Assembly (NCBI RefSeq): GCF_001942255.1
Contig: NZ_MKKC01000084.1
Coordinates: forward strand, 1 to 50,537
Length of the DNA stretch: 50,537 bases
Direction: 5' to 3'
Source of the DNA: Nocardiopsis sp. CNR-923
GTDB lineage: Bacteria; Actinomycetota; Actinomycetes; Streptosporangiales; Streptosporangiaceae
The notes under the pieces are model-generated. The model made no database searches. It saw only the letters and a program-made list of their open reading frames with translations, and was not told where the DNA came from. Below, one piece after another: positions 41,397-50,537 of the stretch; the stretch's first letter is position 1, and every line of letters starts with the position of its first letter. Position numbers and translations under genes: made by a program.

Positions 41397-42092
41397 CTAG
41401 TCCGCCAACCCCATCGCGCGCAGACGCCCGGCGTGCCCCTCGGTCAGTGAGGCGAACATCCTACTGACGGCCGCCAGGTCGCCCGTGCCGGAGGGCTTCC
41501 TCGAACGCCGGTCCTCGCCCTCCGCGCCCCCGGCGAGCAACGTGGCCAGCTCGGGGCGTTGCACGGCCACGGCCTGCGCCTGGCTCAGGGCCTCGCCGAC
41601 CAGTCGCCGCGCCCACAGGGCCAGGCGACCCGCGAGCTTGGGGTCCTCCTCCAGCGCTGCGCGTACGGTCTCGGTGACGAACTCGGCGCGGCCGGTCTCG
41701 GCGAGCACGCCCTCGATCAGGACGCGGGTCTCGTCGTCGGCCAGCCCGGCGACGCGGGCGTAGAAGTCACCGGCGATACCGTCACCGATGTAGGTCTTGA
41801 CCAGGCTCTCCAGCCAGCTCTTCGGCTCGGTCCGCTCCGTCCAGGCGTCCAGCGGCGCGACGAACGGCGCCATGGCCTCCTCCGGGTCGGCGCCGAGCTC
41901 CTCAAGACGGTCGCGGAGCGCCTGGTAGTGCGCCTGTTCCGTGGCCGCGAGGGCGGCCAGCTGACCCTTCGCGCGCAGGGTCGGAGCGAGCCCGGCGTCG
42001 TCGGCGAGCCGGAAGAAGGAGCCGAGCTCGGCGTAGGCGAGCAGCCCGAGGAGGTCGATCACACCGGGGTCGGCAGAAGCGCCTTGCGTCAT
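41397..42092 (-). CDS. ferritin-like fold protein, MiaE-like
   Basis: The 231-residue all-helical protein begins MTQGASADPGVIDLLGLLAY and has AELGSFFRLADDAGLAP, then ATEQAHYQALRDRLEE and FVTETVRAALEED. These helix-borne Glu/His residues are those of tRNA-(ms2io6A)-hydroxylase-like diiron proteins. The actinobacterial group occurs beside DEAD-box helicases (Rv3210c/Rv3211 in mycobacteria), as here. Whether it hydroxylates tRNA is not known. ATG 42092 fits the family start. Confidence 0.85.
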   Translation of the reverse strand: MTQGASADPGVIDLLGLLAYAELGSFFRLADDAGLAPTLRAKGQLAALAATEQAHYQALRDRLEELGADPEEAMAPFVAPLDAWTERTEPKSWLESLVKTYIGDGIAGDFYARVAGLADDETRVLIEGVLAETGRAEFVTETVRAALEEDPKLAGRLALWARRLVGEALSQAQAVAVQRPELATLLAGGAEGEDRRSRKPSGTGDLAAVSRMFASLTEGHAGRLRAMGLAD

Positions 42093-42628
42093 GCCCGTCA
42101 GCGTAGCGTCCGGTCCCCCGCGGACCGAACCGGGGACCTCCCGCGGCAGTCCGAGGACCACCCCGGGGACTAAACCCGTCGCGACCACGGTTGCACCGGC
42201 TGGGAAGCGGGTAGGTCCCCGGCCGTCCACAACCCCGGCGAACTGCTATGTCCACCGGGTGAGGCACCGGCTAGACTCTGCGTGATGACCGGCGTGTGCA
42301 GACGACCAGACCAGCCCTCGCCCCTTCGGGGACGGCCACCCGGCCACCATGGCACGGCGATCCGCGCCGGTCTGGAACACAGCGGCCCTCGAAGCGCCCC
42401 TCACACGCGGGGACGGACCCCTCGTACACGACAGAACTGCGGATGGAACCGGTATGCGGACGGGCATGGCCCACACCGCGCCAATCCAGACGGCAGCGCC
42501 ACCGCGCCCCTCACCGGAAGGTGGAGCAGCGGTGAGCCGCGCCCTACGCGGCGGCCCGGAGCCGCCCGCGACCGCACCGCGCCGCGGCCACGCCAACGCC
42601 TCGGCCCGCCAAGATGGAGGCTTGAGCC
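42093..42628. other. long divergent intergenic region and helicase leader
   Basis: No gene is visible; ORFs on the plus strand here have poor protein character. A TAGACT at 42272-42277, with TGTCCA 17 bases upstream, could be the helicase promoter, giving a leader of about 345 bases. CCCCTTCGGGG and several short hairpins follow. Long leaders are typical of cold-responsive RNA helicase genes. Confidence 0.4.
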
Positions 42629-44212
42629 CTGAGCAGCACACAACAGACCACACAGCCCCGAACGACCTTCCGCGATCTCGGCCTGAGCGCCGAGATCGTC
42701 GACGCGCTGGAGGCGGAGGGGATCATCGAGCCCTTCCTCATCCAGGAGCTGGCCCTTCCGATCGCCCTGAGCGGCAACGACATCATCGGGCAGGCCCGCA
42801 CCGGTACCGGCAAGACGCTCGCCTTCGGGCTCCCGCTGCTCCAGCGGGCCCAGGCGGAGCCCGGTTCGGCCAAGCGTCCCCGCGCCCTCGTCGTGGTCCC
42901 CACCCGTGAACTGGCCATCCAGGTGGCCGCGGACCTGACCACCGCCAGCAAGCGCAACGGCCTGCGTGTCCTGACCGTCTACGGCGGCCGTTCCTACGAA
43001 CCGCAGATCAGCGGGCTCAAGGAGGGCGCGGACGTCGTCGTCGGCACCCCCGGCCGCCTGCTGGACCTGGAGAACCAGAAGCACCTGCGGCTGGACCAGG
43101 TCTCCGCCGTGGTCCTGGACGAGGCCGACAAGATGCTCGACCTCGGGTTCCTCCCCGACATCGAGCGCATCCTGACCAGGACCCCGTCAGAGCGCCAGAC
43201 CATGCTCTTCTCGGCCACCATGCCGAGTGAGATCGTCGCCCTCTCCCGCAAGTACCTGACCCGGCCCACCCACGTGCGCGCCAGCGACGACGACGAGATC
43301 GACGGCTCCTCCATCACCGGCCGGATCGCCCAGCACGCGTTCCGCACGCACCAGATGGACAAGATCGAGATGCTGGCCCGGCTGCTCCAGGCCGAGGGCC
43401 ACGGTCAGAGCATGGTCTTCTGCCAGACCAAGCGGACCTGCGACCGGGTCGCCACCGACCTGAAGTCGCGCGGATTCGCCGCCGCGGCCGTCCACGGCGA
43501 CCTGGGCCAGAGCCAGCGCGAGCGTGCCCTGCGGGCGTTCCGCAACGGCAAGATCAACATCCTGGTCGCCACCGACGTGGCCGCCCGGGGCCTGGACGTG
43601 GACGACGTCACGCACGTCGTCAACTACGAGACGCCCGAGGACGAGAAGACCTACACCCACCGGATCGGCCGCACCGGCCGGGCCGGGCGCAGCGGCACCG
43701 CCGTCACCTTCGTGGACTGGCAGGAGATGCCGCGGTGGAAGCTCATCAACGCCGCCCTGGACCTTCCGTTCCCGGACCCGGAGGAGACCTACTCCACCTC
43801 CGAGCACTTCTTCGGCGCGCTCAACATCCCCGCGGGCACCAAGGGCAAGCTCGCGGTCGAGAAGCGTACGCACGCCGGTCTGGAGGCCGAGGAGGTCGAG
43901 GACATCGGCGACACCGGCGGGCCCCGTGCCGAGCGCGGCGCACGCCGTGGCCGCGGCGAGGGAGGCCGTGGCGAGGGCTCGCGCGGTGAGGACGCGAGCG
44001 GCGAGGGCCGGAGCCGGAGGCGTCCGCGTCGCCGTACCCGCGGCGGCAGAAGCGTGACGCCCGCCGAGAACGCCCCGGCGGAGAAGGCGCCCAGCACGCC
44101 CGCCCGCTCCACCACGCAGTCCTCCGGCGAGGAGGGCGCCAAGCGGGTCCGCCGTCGCCGCCGCACCCGAGGTGGCGCCAGCGCCGCCCGCCGGGACCCG
44201 GAGAACACCTGA
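42629..44212 (+). CDS. DEAD-box RNA helicase, probable CTG start
   Basis: The protein of about 527 residues has the Q-motif TTFRDLGLSAEIVDALEAEG with IQE, Walker A QARTGTGKT (about 55-63), VVPTRELAIQV, a DEAD box in VVLDEADKMLD, FSATMP, VATDVAARGLDVD and HRIGRTGRAGR. The tail is Arg/Gly-rich (ARRGRGEGGRGEGSRGED), typical of RhlE/DeaD-type helicases. The in-frame stop at 42623-42625 excludes earlier starts, and the first in-frame GTG (42893) would delete Walker A. CTG 42629 has GGAGG (42616-42620) 8 bases upstream and gives the usual short N-terminus. Confidence 0.9.
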   Translation: MSSTQQTTQPRTTFRDLGLSAEIVDALEAEGIIEPFLIQELALPIALSGNDIIGQARTGTGKTLAFGLPLLQRAQAEPGSAKRPRALVVVPTRELAIQVAADLTTASKRNGLRVLTVYGGRSYEPQISGLKEGADVVVGTPGRLLDLENQKHLRLDQVSAVVLDEADKMLDLGFLPDIERILTRTPSERQTMLFSATMPSEIVALSRKYLTRPTHVRASDDDEIDGSSITGRIAQHAFRTHQMDKIEMLARLLQAEGHGQSMVFCQTKRTCDRVATDLKSRGFAAAAVHGDLGQSQRERALRAFRNGKINILVATDVAARGLDVDDVTHVVNYETPEDEKTYTHRIGRTGRAGRSGTAVTFVDWQEMPRWKLINAALDLPFPDPEETYSTSEHFFGALNIPAGTKGKLAVEKRTHAGLEAEEVEDIGDTGGPRAERGARRGRGEGGRGEGSRGEDASGEGRSRRRPRRRTRGGRSVTPAENAPAEKAPSTPARSTTQSSGEEGAKRVRRRRRTRGGASAARRDPENT

Positions 44213-44227
44213 TCCCTTGACCGTCTG

Positions 44228-44250
44228 CCGTCCGCCCAGGTGGCGGACGG
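44228..44250 (+). terminator. terminator after the DEAD-box helicase gene
   Basis: CCGTCCGCC (44228-44236) pairs with GGCGGACGG (44242-44250) around a 5-base loop, 15 bases after the stop codon. Confidence 0.65.
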
Positions 44251-44280
44251 GTGGGCGGGGATGCCCTAGGGTTGCCCGAC

Positions 44281-45187
44281 GTGAGTACACCGACGTTCCT
44301 CGACCCGCCGCCCGGCGTGCGGCGGGTGGACCTGCACCTGTCCCACGGCCCGGTGGCCGCCCTGCGCGCACTGCCGACCGCCGGAGGGGCCGAACTGGCT
44401 CCCGCCGTCCTGGTGCACGGCTTCACCGGCAGCAAGGAGGACTTCATCGCCCTCCTCCAGAGCCTGGCACAGGTCGGCCGGGAGGTCGTGGCGATCGACC
44501 TGCCCGGAACCTACGAGTCCCCCGGTCCGGAGACGCTGACCGCGCCTCCGGACGTCCAACTCCCCGACTACCGGCTCTCCTCCCTCGGCGCGGTCGTCGC
44601 CGAGGTCGTCCGCGAGGTCGGCCAAGGGGCCCCCGTCCACGTCGTCGGACACTCCTTCGGCGGGCTGGTGGTCCGGGAGACCGCCCTCGCCGAGCGCGTG
44701 TCCCTGGCCTCGCTCACGCTCATGTGCAGCGGCCCCGGAGCGTTGGAGGGCGATCGGGCGACCGGCGCCCGCAACCTCATCGCCGCCCTGTCCATGGACC
44801 CCTCGGCCGAGCGCTGCGGGAGCTGTGGGACGAGCAGTTCGACTCCGAGGCGTGGCAGCGCACCAACGATGCGCGCATCCACGACTTCCTGCGCCGACGG
44901 TTCCTGTCGAGCAGCGCGACGGGCCTCATGCGTACCGCCGAGGACCTGCTGGGCACGGCCGACCGGGTGGACGAACTGACCGCCCTGGACCTGCCCACGC
45001 TGGTGCTGTACGGCGAGAACGACGACACCTGGTCGACGGACGAGCAAGCCGAGATGGCACAACGGCTCGACGCTGAGCGCCTGGTCGTGCCCGGCGCCGG
45101 CACTCCCCCAACGTGGAGGCTCCGGAGACCACGTCGAGCGCGCTCACCTCGTTCTGGAACGCGACGGAGTCCGTGGGCCGCCGCTAG
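44281..45187 (+). CDS. alpha/beta hydrolase, frame broken twice
   Basis: Joined, the protein has about 302 residues. The oxyanion region LVHGFTGSKEDF, the strand VVAIDLPG, and the nucleophile elbow VVGHSFGGLVVRE are in the first frame. The frame then breaks near 44804, where one G in GAGGCG is missing; the next frame reads ALRELWDEQFDSEAWQRTND and LVLYGENDDTWS with the catalytic acid. It breaks again at 45101, where a missing C destroys GAGHSPNVEAPETTSS, the segment with the catalytic histidine. The Ser-Asp-His triad is complete once corrected. The substrate is unknown. The M. tuberculosis block has a comparable hydrolase (lipV) elsewhere. Confidence 0.8.
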
Positions 45188-45318
45188 CCGTGTCCGCTCG
45201 GGGCGTCCGCCCGCCGCCCATGGGGCGCCGCGCGCGACGGGGGCCGACGCCCTCAACGGACGCCCGCGGCGCGGTCCCGTCCCCAGAAACCCCGACGTCC
45301 CCGAACGAACCCGCAGGA

Positions 45319-45348
45319 TCCGCCGCGCCGCCGGAGCGGCGCGGCGGA
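45319..45348. terminator. 13-bp hairpin between convergent genes
   Basis: TCCGCCGCGCCGC (45319-45331) and GCGGCGCGGCGGA (45336-45348) are exact complements around CGGA. It lies between the convergent hydrolase and MBL-fold genes and can serve both. Confidence 0.75.
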
Positions 45349-45364
45349 CGGGAACCGGCCCGGG

Positions 45365-46245
45365 TCAGACCCAGGCGTCGAAGTTGGTGCTCTCCGCGCC
45401 CGACGTGGTGGACGGGCCCCGGTCGGGCAGGATGCGGGTGGTCGGCGGCAGCGACAGCAGGCCCTCGCCGATGGAGGCGAGCTGTGTCGTGTAGTCGATG
45501 TAGGTGTCGCCGACCATGCCGGGCTCGCCCTTGCGCACGGTGTCACCGCTGAAGACCACGCCGAGCCGGCTGATGTAGTAGCCGACAGTGCCGGGCGAGG
45601 TCCCGGGCAGCGCCAGGACGTCGATGTGCAGGTCGCCGATGTCGAAGGCGCCCTGGCCCTCGACCTCGACCTCGGGGCGGTGCTCGCGCCGTGGAGGCGG
45701 CGCCAGGCGCGCATCTCGCGCGGGTGGAGGGCGATGTCCGCCTCCGCCTCCTCGGCGACCCGGAGAGCGCCCTCGATGTGCGGAGCGTAGCCGTTGGTGC
45801 AGGCCACGAGGTAGACCTCGCGCTCGCCGACGGCCTTGAGGATCGCTTCGGGGTCGTGCCCAGGGTCGATGACGACGACACCCTCGTCGTCGGCCCGCAC
45901 GATCCAGGTGTTGCTGACGACCTCGTAGGTCCGGTCGTCGAACTCGAACGTGCCCTTGGTGCGCACGCGCGTGATGCCGTCGCCGTCGGGGCCGACCACG
46001 CCGACCTCCTCGGAGTCGTCGGCGAAGATATCGGCGGGGGCCCCGTCCCCGGACTCCTTCTCCTCCTCGGTCTCCGCGGCGTCCCTCTCCGGCTCCGCGG
46101 CGGAGTCCCGCTCGCCCTCGTTGTCCGGGACCGTCGCCGTGTCCTCGGCCTCCACGGCCTCGTCCTCGACCTCCACCGCCGCCTCCGCAGCGGAGTCGGT
46201 GGCCTCCTGGCCGTCCTGTATCTTCGGCTTCCGCTTCCAGAACAC
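45365..46245 (-). CDS. metallo-beta-lactamase fold protein with degenerate metal motif, frame broken near 45686
   Basis: Joined, the protein has about 293 residues. An acidic N-terminal extension of about 80 residues (FWKRKPKIQDGQEATD, then Glu/Asp-rich) precedes the MBL core: FDDRTYEVVSNTWIVRADDE, VVVIDPGHDPEAILKAV, and VYLVACTNGYAPHIEGAL. In active enzymes the last segment is THxHxDH; here most ligands are replaced. A frame break follows (one missing G after LHGA, before EHRPEVEVEGQGAFDIG), then LALPGTSPGTVGYYISRLGV and VVFSGDTVRKGEPGM. It may be a non-catalytic relative of glyoxalase II-like proteins. GTG 46245 follows AAAGG. Confidence 0.78.
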
Positions 46246-46353
46246 GGCGTCAGACCTTTCGAATCGTCCAGGTTCGGGTAGTTCTCCGCGACCATTGTCG
46301 CGCCCTGTGGCAGTGGTCCGTACCGTATCGAACACGCAGGCCGGGCACGCGGG

Positions 46354-47229
46354 TCATCCTCGGATCAGCGCGGCGCCGGTCGCCGGGGCCACGAGTTCCT
46401 CGAAGGCCTCTGGCGCGGTGGTCCGGCAGCCCAACCGGTGTCCGGTCAGGCTCCCGTGGTCGTCGCTGGACCCGGTGACCACCACGCCCAGGTCGGCGGC
46501 CACACCCCGCCACTCCTTGGTCTGCGCCCGGTTGTGCGAGGGATGGTCGGCCTCGATCCCGCCCAGCCCCGCGGCCACCATGCGTTCGACGAGGTCGACG
46601 GGGACCGCGCCGTTGAGCGCACCCTCGGCTCGGCCCGGGTGGGCCAGGGAACAGACGCCGCCGGCGGCGCGCACCAGCCCTACGGCACGGACCGGATCAA
46701 GGGCGTAGCGCGCCGCATAGGCCGGGCCGCCCGACCCGATCCACCGGTCGAAGGCGTCCTGGACGTCGCGGGCCGCACCCGCCTCCACGATCGCGCGCGC
46801 CAGGTGGGGGCGGCCGATCGTGTTGGCGTCGGCGTACTCGTCGTGGCCCGCCCCGGCGATGCGCAGGACCCGTTCCCAGGAGACGTCGACGCCGAGCGCG
46901 CGCAGCTTGGCCACCATCTCCTCCGCGCGCGAGGCGCGGTCGGAGCGGACCCGCCGCAACTCGGCGGCCAGCCCGGGGGCCTCGGGGTCGAACAGGTAGG
47001 AGACCAGGTGGACGCTGGACCCGGCGAAGGCGCAGGACAGCTCCATCCCGGGGACCAGGACGAAGCCCGGGGGGACGTGCTCGGCCGCCTCCGCGATCCC
47101 GCCGACCGTGTCGTGGTCGGTCAGGGCGAGGACGTCGAGGCCGGCGGTCACCGCGTACCCGAGGACCTCGGCGGGCGTGTCGGTCCCGTCGGACACGGAG
47201 CTGTGGGAGTGCAGGTCGATTCGGGTCAC
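46354..47229 (-). CDS. PHP-domain phosphoesterase
   Basis: The 291-residue protein has the PHP metal motifs RIDLHSHSSVSDGTDTPAEV, VLALTDHDTVGGI, VLVPGMELSCAF, VCSLAHPGR and VVVTGSSDDHG. The set matches YciV/RNase AM-like and 3',5'-nucleoside bisphosphate phosphatases, which act on nucleotides or 5' ends of RNA. The exact substrate is not known. It starts at ATG 47229 and is on the same strand as the MBL-fold gene, 108 bases away. Confidence 0.92.
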   Translation of the reverse strand: MTRIDLHSHSSVSDGTDTPAEVLGYAVTAGLDVLALTDHDTVGGIAEAAEHVPPGFVLVPGMELSCAFAGSSVHLVSYLFDPEAPGLAAELRRVRSDRASRAEEMVAKLRALGVDVSWERVLRIAGAGHDEYADANTIGRPHLARAIVEAGAARDVQDAFDRWIGSGGPAYAARYALDPVRAVGLVRAAGGVCSLAHPGRAEGALNGAVPVDLVERMVAAGLGGIEADHPSHNRAQTKEWRGVAADLGVVVTGSSDDHGSLTGHRLGCRTTAPEAFEELVAPATGAALIRG

Positions 47230-47262
47230 CGGCCGATTGTATTCAGACCCGGTCGCCGGAGG

Positions 47263-47919
47263 TCAGTCCTGGGGGGCCAGGCCCCGGGTGAGGAAGGGAC
47301 TGAGCGCCCCGAACGGCGGCTCGAAGGCGACGCCGCCGTCCTTGATGTCGCGTAGGTCCCGAAGTGCGTTGATCTCGCACATGAGGAGCGCGGTGTCCGG
47401 TGAGGCGAACACGAACCACAGCCAGTGGGCGAGGGCCTCGCCCGCGTAGACCGCCCGGTCGCGGCCGACGTCGAGGTTCCACAGGGCGATCTCGTGGCCG
47501 TCGAAGCGGACCTTGGCGTCGGCGGCCGAGGAGTCGAACCCGTCGCCGGGGTCGGGCCCCTCCAGCCCGGACATGCGCGCGCCGAGGCCCACGCCTGGGT
47601 CCTCGGCCACGATCACGATCTCGCCGATGCCGCCGAGCGGATTGGGTCCGGAGAGGGCGACCGCCGCGCCCACCACGCCGCTGCGCTCGTCACCGACCTC
47701 CGCGAACCCGGTGACCACCCACCCCGTGGGCAGGGGCCACGGTACCCAGATCGGTACCCGCGCCTGCGGAAGCAGGGCGTCGAGGCTGCTCTTCCCGGGG
47801 GCTCTGACCCCCTGGAGGGGCGCCACCGAGCCGTGGACGTCGCACTGCCAGGCGCTGGTCCACAGCCCCGGAGGCTGGACCGGGCGCCCGCATCGAGGAC
47901 ACGAGGGCTCCGACTTCAT
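47263..47919 (-). CDS. DUF6758 family protein
   Basis: The 218-residue protein has an N-terminal zinc ribbon (CPRCGRPVQPPG, then WQCDVHGSVAPLQ). A beta-rich core follows, with VPIWVPWPLPTGWVVTGFAE, IGEIVIVAEDPGVGLGARM and ALWNLDVGRDRAVYAGEALA with HWLW. This is the actinomycete-restricted family DUF6758, often annotated as phosphotransacetylase without basis. No catalytic motif is evident. It lies next to the PHP gene. Confidence 0.85.
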   Translation of the reverse strand: MKSEPSCPRCGRPVQPPGLWTSAWQCDVHGSVAPLQGVRAPGKSSLDALLPQARVPIWVPWPLPTGWVVTGFAEVGDERSGVVGAAVALSGPNPLGGIGEIVIVAEDPGVGLGARMSGLEGPDPGDGFDSSAADAKVRFDGHEIALWNLDVGRDRAVYAGEALAHWLWFVFASPDTALLMCEINALRDLRDIKDGGVAFEPPFGALSPFLTRGLAPQD

Positions 47920-47961
47920 CGCTCTATGCGGTCTACCCTCCTGACCTGCCGAGAAACGCGC

Positions 47962-47992
47962 CGAGGGCGGCCGGTGGCACCGGCCGCCCTCG
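47962..47992 (-). terminator. terminator downstream of typA
   Basis: CGAGGGCGGCCGGT (47962-47975) pairs with ACCGGCCGCCCTCG (47979-47992) around GGC. It begins 14 bases after the typA stop, on the minus strand. Confidence 0.8.
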
Positions 47993-48006
47993 GGTGGGTG
48001 CAGAAC

Positions 48007-49899
<1,893 letters not shown>

Positions 49900-50008
49900 G
49901 GGAAAGTCTCGATCTCCTGGTACTGGGTAGAGACCGCAGAGTGCCACGGCCCGTCGCCAGTTTATGCGGTAAGAGGTGTCTGGTGGGGAAACGTGCAGGT
50001 CAGCCCGG

Positions 50009-50428
50009 TCACGATGGGTCGACCAGCAACGGTGCGAGCGGCTCCAGGAAGGGGATGTCCGCGGGCAGCCAGTCGAGGTCGCCCAGGTCGGCGGCGGCGA
50101 GCCAGCGCAGGGACAGGTGTTCCAGCGGTTCGGGTTCGCCCTCCACCAGCTCGACCCGCCACAGCCGCAGCACGGCGTCGCGTGCGCGCGCCGCGGAGGG
50201 GGCGGGGAAGGGGGCGTCGGAGCCGATCGGATGCAGGGGCCGGACGGTGACGCCGAGTTCCTCCCGGCACTCGCGGGCGAGCGCCTCGGCGGGTGTCTCC
50301 CCGTCGTCGACCTTGCCGCCGGGGAACTCCCAGCGACCGCGCAGGGCGGGGGGTTCGGCGCGCTGGGCGGCCAGGACGCGGCCGTCACGGATGATGGCGG
50401 CGCCGACGACGATCAGGGGCTCTCGCAC
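50009..50428 (-). CDS. mutT: MutT-like (8-oxo-)dGTP diphosphatase
   Basis: The protein of about 139 residues is a short Nudix enzyme: [40 protein letters not shown] and [12 protein letters not shown] give a complete Nudix box. [10 protein letters not shown] is typical of MutT. It sanitises oxidised nucleotides or has a related function. The start is GTG 50428 or TTG 50434 two codons earlier. It is upstream of typA on the same strand, with 109 bases between. Confidence 0.88.
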   Translation of the reverse strand: MREPLIVVGAAIIRDGRVLAAQRAEPPALRGRWEFPGGKVDDGETPAEALARECREELGVTVRPLHPIGSDAPFPAPSAARARDAVLRLWRVELVEGEPEPLEHLSLRWLAAADLGDLDWLPADIPFLEPLAPLLVDPS

Positions 50429-50462
50429 GGTCAACCAGCCTAGATGAGTGATTCCGATGTTG

Positions 50463-50537
50463 TCAGTGGTCGTAGGCGATCAGGGACCGTTTGACCGGGG
50501 CCCCGGTCTCCCAGTTGTGCCAGATCGCCGCCGCCAG
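50463..50537 (-). mobile_element. C-terminal end of an IS982-like transposase (cut by the window edge)
   Basis: The last 24 codons before the TGA at 50463 read LAAAIWHNWETGAPVKRSLI then AYDH. The AAAIWHN...SL(T/I)AYDH ending is characteristic of IS982-family transposases in actinomycetes. The rest lies beyond the window. No inverted repeat can be confirmed here. Confidence 0.6.

Noticed and set aside
42893..44212. DEAD-box helicase starting at GTG 42893
   Set aside because: This start would remove the Q-motif and Walker A that are clearly encoded upstream in the same frame.

Overview
The window is high-GC actinobacterial chromosome. The GC-rich codon third positions, GTG/ATG starts, a WhiB7-type regulator, mycoredoxin, AdnAB-type helicase-nucleases, UvrD2, an Scr1/DUF397 pair and an ANTAR protein together point to a filamentous actinomycete; a Nocardiopsis-like member of the Streptosporangiales is my best guess, by inference only. 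From memory, the order UPF0182 - PDZ/Lon protein - Zincin_2 protease - whiB7 - uvrD2 - mycoredoxin - nudC - adnAB - ATL - moeZ - TetR - ferritin-like protein - DEAD-box helicase follows the block around Rv3193c-Rv3211 of Mycobacterium tuberculosis, so most of the window is conserved core chromosome with a few accessory insertions.

Layout. 0.1-1.9 kb: DUF2087 protein and TetR, divergent from hisN. 2.0-5.6 kb: lipoprotein, FtsX/MacB permease, membrane-fusion protein and ABC ATPase, closed by a strong hairpin. 5.8-6.3 kb: two identical initiator tRNA genes, each with its own terminator. 6.5-14.8 kb: UPF0182, PPA1309-like protein, PDZ/Lon protease, MoaE, SDR protein, Zincin_2 protease. 14.8-18.5 kb: accessory stretch with a NUDIX gene, an Scr1-type regulator plus DUF397 protein, a SprT/YgjP-like peptidase and small ORFs. 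18.6-19.6 kb: whiB7 with a long leader that seems to encode a 125-codon upstream ORF and an attenuator. 19.7-21.1 kb: three tandem paralogous small secreted proteins. 21-38 kb: tesB, uvrD2, mycoredoxin, ANTAR protein, nudC, M20 peptidase, EF-hand protein, adnB-adnA, alkyltransferase-like protein, SPW protein, moeZ. 38-50.5 kb: TetR, IS110-like remnant, membrane proteins, MiaE-like ferritin-fold protein, DEAD-box helicase, alpha/beta hydrolase, MBL-fold protein, PHP phosphoesterase, DUF6758 protein, typA, mutT and the tail of an IS982-like transposase.

An important caveat: at least twelve positions need a single-base change, almost always one missing G or C in a short G/C run, to join two halves of a recognisable protein (lipoprotein, ABC ATPase, UPF0182, NUDIX, secreted protein 3, AdnB, AdnA, hydrolase, MBL protein). 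Several hit obligatory catalytic motifs. The simplest reading is base-calling error in the assembly, so I describe these as single genes and mark where the frame breaks.

The most interesting biology is the whiB7 control region (promoter with an A-rich block, upstream ORF, mutually exclusive hairpins), the tandem two-cysteine secreted proteins with a 44-bp perfect palindrome between two of them, the DEAD-box helicase that appears to start at CTG behind a long leader, and the MBL-fold protein whose metal motif is degenerate.
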